This document shows, piece by piece, positions 51,978-62,446 of a stretch of 64,000 nt of DNA. The notes beneath the pieces are model-generated. The model was not told the origin of the DNA. It made no database searches and saw only the letters and a list, made by a program, of their open reading frames with translations. Both the position numbers and the translations under genes were made by a program. Position 1 is the stretch's first letter; every line of letters begins with the position of its first letter. This DNA is from Dermatophagoides farinae (taxonomy: Eukaryota > Arthropoda > Arachnida > Sarcoptiformes > Pyroglyphidae). Location of the stretch: positions 4,774,001 to 4,838,000 of the forward strand of contig NC_134678.1 in assembly GCF_024713945.1 (NCBI RefSeq), given 5' to 3'.

Positions 51978-54900
51978 ATGTTAAATGGTCAAAGTGGTAC
52001 GGCTACAGCATCTCCTGCTGCAGCAACATCTAAATTAGTTGATCAAACATCGACAACACCAACTAAAGGTGTTTCATCAGTTAATCAATCATCATCATCT
52101 AATTCAAATAATGTTCAATCATCATCATCATCATCCTCTGCAACACAACAACAGGCAAATAATTCGATTGATGACGGCGTCACATCACCATCATCATCAT
52201 CAACAACACAACCGAAAACTCAAGATGATGCTATGGTATCTTATATGTTTCAACGTCCACCAAATCCCGGTGGACAAGATAATAATTCAGAATTCGGTCA
52301 ATATGCTGTTAAATCATCACGATGGTTTGGCGGCACCGATGAAACTACATTGATTGATGTAAGTTTTTTTCTCTCGTTATCATTTAGCTGTAAATGTTAA
52401 ATTACTTTTGGTTTTTTTTCAAATAGAATAATGTACCAAGTGATACACAAGAAATTGAAGATGGTTTTAACACTTTATCATTGGACAGTGAAGGACCATT
52501 TGCTTCGACTACAAAGAAAATCTGGGGTATTGAAGATACACCATCATCGAAAAATCATGCCGATGTTGATCCATCAAAAGTATTGTTCACCGTACCCGAT
52601 CCAGTTCATCAATGGGGTCGTGATTCTACTTGGAGTACTGGACCACCTTCTACAGGACCAACTGTAGCGGAAAATGGTTCAGGTCTTTCTGAACATGCTG
52701 TATCTCAACCGATTATGGTAAAACGTGCTGCTAGTGCTTACGCAAATGATGGTACACTATTATCACCTCGTTCAACAGATACTGGTGGTATTGGAATGAA
52801 AATGGCCGAATATGTTTTGAATAATTCACCATCAAAAGATAATCTAGAATCAAGACTTAATTCACGTATATTACATGACAAACAAGCTGGTGGCCAATCG
52901 GCAAGAGGCAAAAATAATGATAAAGGGCCTCATCATCATCCTAATGCTAATGGTGGCCTTGCCAACGGTTTTGGTAGTGGGAACGGAACTGATGATCCAA
53001 CCAATTCTATTGATCCTGCTGCGAAACTTTTCAATCGTGCTCCAGGCCTATCGCATCAACTTTCTTCCGATGATAGTGATGAACTTGTGACCGGTGTACC
53101 GAAAAATCATCTAATGAATAAATTCGATGGAATGATGGCAGCGGCTGCTGCTGCTGCAGCAGCAGGAGGAATGCCTGGACATCATCATCCAGCACCATTT
53201 GCCGATTTTAATCCGGATCAATTACAAATGCATGGAATGGATCAATTGCATCCATTCTCTGATTACATCCCATTATCATTAGGGCCATCAGCTACAGCCG
53301 ATTCATTGATGGATGGCTACGGACAAACAAATCCGGCATTATATCAACAAGTTCAACATCAAACTCGTCATGCTTCCGGATCCAATAATCCATCAACAAT
53401 GTCGATACTTTCTAATCATCATCAACAGCAACAACATCTGAATATGACAACTGCTCAACAACAAAATCAGGCAATGTCTTCGGCCTCTGGTGGTCAACCA
53501 TCTGCCAATGCGGCCAATATGTTTGCAGCTGCCGCCACTCAAAATCCACAGAATCCATACTTTCCGGCGGATACGTTTCCAATGAGTCATATGGCATTAG
53601 CTGCTGCCGCTGGACCAGCAATGTCAATGTCTCAATATGCAACAGCTGCGTATGGTTTTGCACCATGGAACATGTTTCCCACCGGTTTAATGCCCAATGC
53701 TGCTGTTCCACCTGGCGCCACTTCTAATGGACAAATGCAAGGTCAATCATCTGTCGGCCAAACTGGACCTTCATCGGGAATTCAACAACAGCAACAACAA
53801 TCAGGTCGATCGATTTCTGGCGCTGTTAATCGCCCATTATCTCCAACAAGTCTTGCCGTTGCTGCTGCCGCGGTTCATCAACAACAACAACAACAGAATC
53901 AATCGAATGATGGAACCAGCGGTAGCAATTCACAACAACAACAACAACAACAATTAGCTGCATTGGCTACTGCTGCAGGTCCATTGCCGTTTCCATTTCC
54001 TGGAGCTCCATCAAATTTCTTCGATCAATTAGCCTCAAGTCGTGCTATGCCACAACAGGCTGCAGCCCATCTACATCGTCTTATGACACAACCACAGATG
54101 AATATGTTACAAACGGCCACTGGAAACGGCAATATGTTGGCAGCTGCGGCCGCTGCTCGAATGTTGCCAAATGCTGCTGTATCAGCGGCCAATCCGCAAC
54201 AGAATCCACAATCGCAAAATAATGCCTTATTTGCGGCTGCATCAACGACTGGTCCAAATGGTAACCAACAACAGCAACAAATGTATACATCGGCTTTGCC
54301 AAATAATTCCGCAGCACTAAGTTTAGCTGCAGCAGCAGCCGCATACAATAATATTCAATCTAATCCACAAATGTTGAACAATGCTCATAGCAATAATCAA
54401 GCTGCTCCTCAATTGGCTCCCCAACAAATGGGTTTCCCTAATCCTGGTATGTATATTCCGGCACACATCTGTTGATTTATTATTGATATTATCTGATTCA
54501 ATTAAGCTTTGGGTCCTATTGGAGCCTCAGGCCTAGGTAATAATGGACTTGGTAATTCTAATTCACCACGTCGTGATTCATTGGATAATCGTTCATCGAA
54601 CGCCGCTGGGATGGGATCTTTAGGAAATATTTTTCCTACAATGATTTCCGAAGCAAGTATGGTCTTCAATCGACATATGGCTAATGCATTGAATGCTGCT
54701 GCTGGTCCAGCTACGGCTGCCAAAGCAAACGGCCTAAACAATGCTGCCTCATTTCATCATCCATACATCAATTCACCTGGGCCGATGGGCCTAGGATTAC
54801 CGCCACCTGGAAGTAACATGACACCACCACCAATGGATGCTGTCAATCAATTTGGACCTAATGCAATGACAGGAACTGCACCCAATCAAGCTTATATGAA

Positions 54901-56773
54901 TGGAATGCGATTGATACCGAATGTTGGACCTCCACCACCTCCCGATAGTAAATTCTTGAATCGAAACGGAATGATTAATCAACAAAATCCGTTTGCATCG
55001 GCCAATTTGAACAATACGTTTAATAATGTCGCGGCAGCTGCAGCAGTTGCAGCCCATTCATCACATCATGCTCTAGCAGCATCATTGAATTCGTCTAATC
55101 ATTTACATCATTTTAGTAATGGTGCTGGTATCCATCAACAGGCGTCGGTTAATCATCATCAGTCACAAGCGAATAATTTTATTCTCAACAATACAACAAC
55201 AAGCCATCGTTCCACAAGTGGTGCCAGTGGTGGCAACAATCAACGAACGTAAGTCTATATGAATGATATTTGATCAAAATAATTATTTATCCATTTTTAT
55301 GAAAATAGACGGTCTATCGAGAAGAATGTTGGCCGTTCAACATTGTTAGAGGATTTTCGGAATTCACGTCTACCAAATTTGACATTACATGATCTTACTG
55401 ATCATATAGTTGAATTCTCTCAAGATCAGCATGGATCTCGTTTTATTCAGCAAAAATTGGAAAGAGCTTCTGATGACGAGAAACAATTGGTGTTCAACGA
55501 GATAATTGGCCAGGCTTATCAGCTAATGACCGATGTGTTTGGCAATTATGTTATACAGAAATTTTTTGAATTTGGTACACCACAGCAAAAACAAGCTTTG
55601 GCCCAAACCATCCGTGGATCAGTTTTGGATTTAGCTCTACAAATGTATGGTTGTCGCGTGATACAAAAAGCATTGGAATCAATATCAACTGAACAACAAA
55701 AAGAGATTGTGAAAGAATTGGATGGTCATGTTCTCAAATGTGTTAAAGATCAAAATGGCAATCATGTCGTTCAAAAATGTATAGAATGTATTGAACCATC
55801 GGCATTACAATTTATTATCAACGCTTTTCAAAGCCAGGTATTATGATACATTCGAGTTACAATAATATGCATTATTGTTAATGATTTTTTTCCATTTTTC
55901 AATTCAGGTTCATGCATTATCAACCCATCCATATGGATGTCGTGTCATACAACGTATATTGGAACATTGTAACGCTGAACAAACGGCAAGCATTTTGCAA
56001 GAATTACATACACATACTGAAGCATTAGTACAAGATCAATATGGTAATTATGTTGTACAACATGTACTTGAACATGGTCGACCTGAAGATAAGACGAAAA
56101 TCATTATGATGGTACGTGGTAAAGTTCTGGCATTGTCGCAGCATAAATTTGCAAGGTAATTGTCTTATGAATTTTGTGTTATTTTCAAAGTCTATAAATT
56201 ATAATTTTTTTTTAAATGAACAGCAATGTTGTCGAACGATGCATCACACAGGCTATGCGTTCCGAACGTTCGATGTTGATTGAAGAAGTTTGCAATTATC
56301 CTGATAAGTAAGTATTTTTTCTGAATATTCAAATCAATTCTAAATTTTACGAATATTTTTATGCCTTGAAAAAATGTATACACAGTGCTCTATATACTAT
56401 GATGAAAGATCAATATGCCAATTATGTTGTACAGAAAATGATTGAAGTAGCTGAATCACAGCAACGGAAAACATTGTTGATGCGAATCCGACCTCATGTT
56501 TCATCATTACGACGGTTTACCTATGGTAAACATATTCTTGCTAAATTGGAAAAATATATGAACACTGGATCTAAATCTGCTGCTGCTGCGGTATCTGCTG
56601 CCGTGACAACATCACCATCATCATCGACGACTACCGCAGCCCATGCAGCTGCTGCCATTTCAACTACGACTGATAATAATGTAACGGCATCATCATCATC
56701 AAATACTGTAACATCTACGACCGGTACAAATTCGAGTACAAATGGCTGCAATAATGAGCCGGTCGATAAGTAA
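51978..56773 (+). CDS. pum: Pumilio RNA-binding protein (PUF family), seven exons
   Basis: Exons 51978-52358, 52427-54446, 54507-55248, 55309-55837, 55908-56155, 56224-56307 and 56386-56773 give 1,463 aa. The N-terminal region has Pumilio blocks [19 protein letters not shown] and '[20 protein letters not shown]', then about 800 residues of Gln/Ala/Asn-rich sequence. The Pum-homology domain (about 1058-1400) opens [16 protein letters not shown]. Its eight repeats carry SRFIQ, NYVIQ, CRVIQ, NHVVQ, CRVIQ, NYVVQ, SNVVE and NYVVQ, the exact residue code for UGUANAUA. The protein represses mRNAs through 3' UTR sites. The first ATG of the conserved frame follows an A-run. The tail is Ser/Thr/Ala-rich, and the TAA stop sits inside a consensus splice donor (AAGTAAGT). 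Confidence 0.95.
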
Positions 56774-59104
56774 GTCCTTCTCATATATAAGATTGAGCTT
56801 GGCTACTCTAAAAGAAAGTGAAAACTTCTTTTTCATCATCATATTTTCATAAATCACAGATAACCAATCATCGAAACACATACATGATTAATTATAAAAA
56901 CTTTCATAGTTTAGTTTAGATTTTTCTTTTAATCATTTGTTTGCCATAACAAAAAAAATTCTCTTTACACACAACAAATCGGTTTTTCATGTTTTCTGGT
57001 TACAGGAAAGTCTTGAGAACACACACACACACATACGTACATAGCGAATAATGATAGAGGTCCATATCAGTGCGAGAGAAAAATAGTCGGGGAGAATCAG
57101 GAATCTTTGGATTTTGGATTATAAATATTTTTTTTTTCTAATAATTTCATTTTTTTCTGTACAAAATTTTTTTTCGATCATTGTTTTTTTTGTTGTACAA
57201 AATTTTATCAATAATTTCTTAATGTTTCTGATCTGATTATGATGCTGATCTCCGAACACATTAGTCAACGAAATTTTATTTTTCTGATTCATTTAAATAA
57301 ATATGGCAGAATTAGATATACTTTTTTTCTCAGTTTTTTTTTGTTCAAAAATGTTTCCATAAAATATCCAGATCCAATGATGGTGATGATGGTGTATAGT
57401 GTGATATATAAACTATATATTGTGAAAACAAAAACAATTTTTCTAATAATTTCAATCCAAAGTGTCCAAATTGTTCGATTTTTCTCTTTGTGTGTGTGTG
57501 TGTAAGTAAAATTGTAAAATTTTTTTCTTGACAATTTATTTTCTTCCCTCTCTTTTCTCTCTCACTTGATTATGGGCTCTCATTGTGTGTTTGGTTGAAG
57601 TTTATTTTTTTCAAGAATTGATGACCGAGAAAAAATTTACTGAAAGTTAACCTAATTGATTCAAACAAAAACTGATAGTTTGATTTTTTTCCCCTTCAAA
57701 AACAAACACACTAAACAAAACAAAATTCAAACATATTTGATATATAAACATACAAATTTCAAATTATTTTAAATGAATGGAATTTATAATCATCAAAAAT
57801 AATTGAATATTTGATCATTTTTGCCCTGGCCAGAATCTAATTTTTATCTAGATTAATTTCGATTTATGATTTTTGTTCAAATTCACAAAGTATTTTTATT
57901 TCCATGTCTTTTCCAAATAATTAATTTATCATCAATCAATCAACATAAGCAAACAAACAAACAAAGAACATACGATGCACACGCGTTACATATTTGTCAT
58001 CATGAAAAATTTTCCTTCCGTATTTATCTACATTTTAAACTGATTGCTTGATTGATATTATCTCGTATATAATATAAATGTGTGTAATTTTTTTTCTCTT
58101 TTCGTTTATTTGAAATGTACAATTTTTTTTTGTTCGCTTTCCATTTTCATACACAAAATCTGTTCATTTATATTACACACCCACACACACACACACACAC
58201 ACAGACTGATAATGAAATATTGTAATTGAATTTTGTTGTTTTCAAGATGAAAACATTCGACACACACACACCTATTACATAATATTTTTTTTTCGTTTGT
58301 TTGTTCACACCGTATATATAAATATGAATCATATATTTTCTTTTTCTCTGTAAATCTATATTTGTATTTTTTCACAATTTTTTTTTTCGCTGAACGCGTA
58401 TCCCTAATGATTGTGTGGATTGGTGGACACACTTTTCATGATTTTGATTTTGATTTCACCACTCCCACTGTTTTTTTTTTTTTGGGCTAAACGAATGAAA
58501 CGAAAAAAAAGAATATATTGTATCTGAATGATTTATTTGATTATTATAATAATATTTGTCTAAAATCTTATAATTGTAATGGATTTTTAATCATCATCAA
58601 AAGAATATATAAAAATTATATTGTAAACAAAAAAAAAACAAAAATAATTGAATGTGGATAAATTTGTATACAAAACAGAACAGAATCGAATGTTTGTTAT
58701 GATGTATCACTTTATTTGTTAATTGACGATTTTTTTTTCTGCTTTCGGCCTTCATCATTTATTCATCAAAATCTTTTGTCGATGTTGTATTAATTTATTT
58801 CGTTTTTTTTTTTGAAAACATCCATGGGATCTATCCAAAAAAAATGTATACCGAATATCATCGCATCTTCCCCTGCATTTTATTATAAATTTTTGTTTGT
58901 TTCGATGAAAAAAAATAATCCTCAATAATGTTGAGGATGATAATGGAAACAATAATTAAAAACAGAAAATCAACAATTATTTCAAATATTTATTCATGAT
59001 GTTCATTATTGATTATTTGGTATTTAATATTAGCAAAAAGAAAAAATAATTTTTTTAATTGCCGAAACAATTAGTATTTGATATTGGATTGACTGACTAC
59101 ATAA
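56774..59104. other. Gene-free region, probable long Pumilio 3' UTR
   Basis: 2.3 kb, very AT-rich, with CA tracts near 57020-57034, 58182-58203 and 58260-58270, a TG tract near 57488-57502, and long poly-T runs. No coding signal was seen. Pumilio mRNAs commonly have long 3' UTRs; the dsRBD gene 3' UTR also lies at the far end. Confidence 0.5.
58182..58203. repeat. (CA)11 microsatellite
   Basis: 22 bp of uninterrupted CA dinucleotide in the probable Pumilio 3' UTR. Confidence 0.9.
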
Positions 59105-59857
59105 TTATCGTCCAAAATAAGCATTGTAAGCGACATATGCCTGTTGCGCTGCTTGTTTTTTTGCCTCTTTCTTGTTAGTACTTTCACCATGACCATTAAA
59201 TGATTGACCATTTATAACTTTAGTTTGTAAATAACATGTACAATAATGTATGTGATCAATTTGTTTGAATGTATAATCAGGCATATTGGTAAATTGCCTG
59301 TTTTTGGAACATATAATCTGTAAATTTGATATGTAATCAAATGTTGTCGTCGTTGATGGTGATGTCGGTAATATTATGGGAGTTGTTTTTTCTATCAAAC
59401 ATTTTGAAGATTCGTCCGATGGTGTTGTTACCTTGATAGATGAATCTGAACGAATAGAACTTGAATTAGATTCTTCCGATTCGGATCTTGTTAGATTTTT
59501 ATCGGGTTTTTCTTCATATCCAGTTTCAATTTCATACAATTGTTTACAAGCTTTTTGTTTGGCCTCCTTTTTTGACAATCCAATTCCTTCGACATCCTTA
59601 CCCTTATAGGTGATTTTGCAGCAGAATTTTTTATCTGGTATCGGTTCGACTACGAATGGTAATAGTGAAAAATTATTGATCAATCTATTCATTAAGGATA
59701 TATAATCCTTTGAAATGATGACATTATTATCTGACTTAATGGAATTATCCGATGGACAGGTTGCGATTTTTTCTTTTATGAAATCGATAAAATTTATTGC
59801 TTCGATGTTGTTTTGGGAACAAATTGCAAGCCAATCGATTTTTTCGTCATTAACCAT
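59105..59857 (-). CDS. Protein with two double-stranded-RNA-binding domains
   Basis: A single-exon 250-aa protein. dsRBD 1 (about 52-112) runs ISLMNRLINNFSLLPFVVEP, KKFCCKITYKGKDVEGIG and SKKEAKQKACKQLYE. A Ser/Thr-rich linker (about 118-170) follows. dsRBD 2 (about 172-245) runs FDYISNLQIICSKNRQFTNM, YCTCYLQTKVINGQSFNGHG and TNKKEAKKQAAQQAYVAY. Both have the KKEAK(Q/K)xA helix that contacts RNA. The first 45 residues have no known domain. I cannot match it to R2D2, Loquacious, Staufen, ILF or ADAR-type proteins. It shares a divergent promoter with the TopBP1-like gene. It could be an RNAi partner or a translation or editing factor; no function is claimed. Confidence 0.75.
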   Translation of the reverse strand: MVNDEKIDWLAICSQNNIEAINFIDFIKEKIATCPSDNSIKSDNNVIISKDYISLMNRLINNFSLLPFVVEPIPDKKFCCKITYKGKDVEGIGLSKKEAKQKACKQLYEIETGYEEKPDKNLTRSESEESNSSSIRSDSSIKVTTPSDESSKCLIEKTTPIILPTSPSTTTTFDYISNLQIICSKNRQFTNMPDYTFKQIDHIHYCTCYLQTKVINGQSFNGHGESTNKKEAKKQAAQQAYVAYNAYFGR

Positions 59858-60118
59858 TTTTATGGAATATAATTTCTGGATATAAAGAAAATCGAGTACG
59901 TCTTAACGGTAACATTAACAATAACGCCTCATAACAATGTTTGTTTAGACTGATTTACTCTGATGATTGATTGTTAATAAAAGTTGGCTGCCAAGTACGT
60001 ACTATATTAAAGGCAGCTTGTTTTCAGAATTTCGCGCCCATCACACAGTAAAAAAAGTGTGGAGACCAGTCTCCAAGTTACTTTTTTTTCTGTGCACGTT
60101 GAATTTTGTATAATTAAT
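59858..60118. promoter_or_regulatory. Divergent promoter, dsRBD gene / TopBP1-like
   Basis: 261 bp lie between opposite start codons. A 51-bp imperfect inverted repeat sits at 60044-60094, close to the plus-strand start. Confidence 0.45.
60044..60094. repeat. 51-bp imperfect palindrome (hairpin or tiny MITE)
   Basis: The left arm CACAGTAAAAAAAGTGTGGA plus GAC faces GTCTCCAAGTTACTTTTTTT plus TCTGTG; reverse-complemented, the right arm reads CACAGAAAAAAAAGTAACTT then GGAGAC. The core GGAGACCAGTCTCC is nearly perfect and the arms differ by one substitution and a small indel region. No clear target duplication was seen. Confidence 0.55.
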
Positions 60119-62147
60119 ATGATAGCCGAGTTTGTGAGTATTTTCTGTTTTTTTGGTCACGTTTTCTAACTTGTCAATTTTTCGGCATTTCAACAAATTT
60201 CTTTTTTTTCACTATATATTAATTCAATTCAAGAATGAAGTGATGGAGAATAAAAATGAATCAAGATTTTATTTTCTATTAGAAATTGGAAAAAATATTG
60301 ACCATCAATCGGAACGAATGAAAAAGGCATTTGATTTCGTGAATCATAAAAATTATCGGGCCGAGTGGATCGATTTCGATTATTTAAAAATAAAAAATTT
60401 ATCAACCAAAGATCCATCCTACCGGATTGTTATTGAAAATTTCGACGATTCCAATAGTTCATTCGAATATTTACGACATAAAGAATTACGAATTATCAGT
60501 CCAATTGTAATTTTTTACTGTTTTAGAAATATTTGTTTGCAACCATTTTGCGATTTACCATTAAGACCATATCCCATATTTAGCCAATGTATGCGTGGAT
60601 TAGAAGTAACTAGCTCACATTTATCACCGATAAAACAACGTCAAATTAAAAATAAAATCGAAATGATGTCTGGTAAATATTGTAATAATTTACATACCAC
60701 CACCTCGTTTTTGGTTACCGATTCAATGTTGTCACAAAAAACCCGTTCAGCAATTGAGAATAATATACCGATCATGAACATTGAATGGATTGAATCATGT
60801 TGGCTAAAATATCAATATGAATATCGACGAGCAGGTGAAATGGATATTGTTTCCAAATATCAGGTGCTAATTTTTCACAAGCTAAATATCGTCGTTTCAG
60901 GTGTATGTTTTTTATTGGTTTTCTGATTAATTATATATTGATTAATCATTTCTTTTTTTCTTTAGCAATCTATGAAAGAACGTGAAGAAATAAAAAATCT
61001 TGTCGAAACAAATGGTGGCCATTATAATCCTTCGTTGATAATGAAACCAATTCAAAAGAATACAATTTTATTATTGAATTCACCGAATGGAGAAAAATAT
61101 AAACATGCAAAAACGATGAATATACCCTGCCTTCAAACAAAATGGATTTACGATTCACTCGAAACCGGGCATATTTTACCATTTGATCAATATTATATTG
61201 ATACTGAATCAGAAAGTTCCGAGAATGATGTCCATGAAAATGTCTATAATCCAGATGAAGATGATAATTATGAAGAAATGAATGATGAAAATGAAACTCA
61301 ACTCAATCAAGTTGAAGATGAAGTAGATGTCGAAAATGATGATGTTGAAGAATATGAATGCGATCATAATATGTGTTCATTAATTCAAGGTGGAAATGAA
61401 GAACAAAATTTGGAAATGAATGCACCTATTCCAACCATTATGTTTTCCGGATTTGAACGGGAAGAAAAATTACGTCTTTCAAAATTATGCAATGAAAAAA
61501 TTCCCGAAATAATTATTAAAGATGATTCAATTGTCACAAGCGAACTTACACATCTCATCCTTGTTGAACCATGTGGAACTGAAAAAGTCTATGCAGCAAT
61601 AGTGGCAGGTGCATTCATTTTGAAGCCAAATTACATAGAAGATTCCATTAAAACAAATACATTATTGAATGAGAAAGAATATCAATGGGGTAATGGAATT
61701 GATGATGAAAAAATCGGTACATGTTGTCCTAAATTGATGAAATCTGCAATTAAATGGAATAATCATTTAAAACAGATCAAACAATCTATGTTTCATGGAC
61801 ATAAATTTTTATTGTTATTCGATGTTACTAAATTCAATTGTAAAATGCTAATGTCTTGTGCAAATATTCTTCGTGCTGGAGGAGCGGAAATAATTCATCC
61901 TGATGAATTTAATAATGTTGAAAAAGAAGAACTATTAGAATTACTTCATCATATCGACTATGCTATAATTCAATGGCGTGAAGGACAAAATTTTACTATT
62001 AATCATAAATCATTGTTTGATTATATAGAATATTTTGAACAAAATGAACGTTTAATTACCGACACTATTATCTATAAGTATATAATGGAAGGTCCTGATG
62101 TTACTTTGGTAGACCTCATTGCCAAGTATCCTACCAATATTCACTAA
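60119..62147 (+). CDS. TOPBP1: Short TopBP1-like BRCT protein
   Basis: Exons 60119-60133, 60234-60902 and 60966-62147 give 621 aa; human TopBP1 is 1,522. The first exon has only five codons (MIAEF); if it is not used, the ATG at 60243 starts the protein. I chose the GTATGT donor at 60903 over an earlier GTGCTA because it keeps the BRCT strand LNIVVSG next to MKEREEIKNLVETNGGHY. The N-terminal half parallels TopBP1 BRCT0-2: 'EIGKNIDHQSERMKKAF', 'IISPIVIFYC', IPIMNIEWIESCW and IPCLQTKWIYDSLETGHILP. A very acidic linker (about 305-365) follows. Two more BRCT-like units (about 370-580) have IMFSGFEREEK and THLILVEPCGTEKVYAAIVA 'GAFILKPNYIEDSI', like TopBP1 BRCT7/8. The middle BRCT4-6 and ATR-activating region are not seen. 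Confidence 0.78.
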
Positions 62148-62446
62148 ATATTCTTAATAAACTAAATCTTTAAATAAAGTAATTTTAAATTAAATTTATG
62201 AAATTGATAATAAAGTCCACAATCAAAGTTGATATTATTACATACTATATGAACAATTCATTTTGCGGCTGATTTTTTGGTTCCCGACTCGCTCGCGTGT
62301 GTTTATTTTTGTGATGTGTTTATTATGATTAACTATTAACTATTTTTTATTTTTTGAATCATTTGATTACAATCTGAATCCTCGAATAAAATATTCTCAA
62401 CTATTCCACGCAAAATTTTTCCGGGCCATCACCATAATCATTAATA

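Noticed and set aside
53393-54348. Antisense open frames within the Pumilio exon 2
   Set aside because: They are shadows of the Gln/Ala-rich coding strand; the sense frame carries the Pumilio blocks.
60864-60902. Donor GTGCTA at 60864 as the end of TopBP1-like exon 2
   Set aside because: It would remove the BRCT strand LNIVVSG; the GTATGT donor at 60903 is stronger and keeps the fold and frame.
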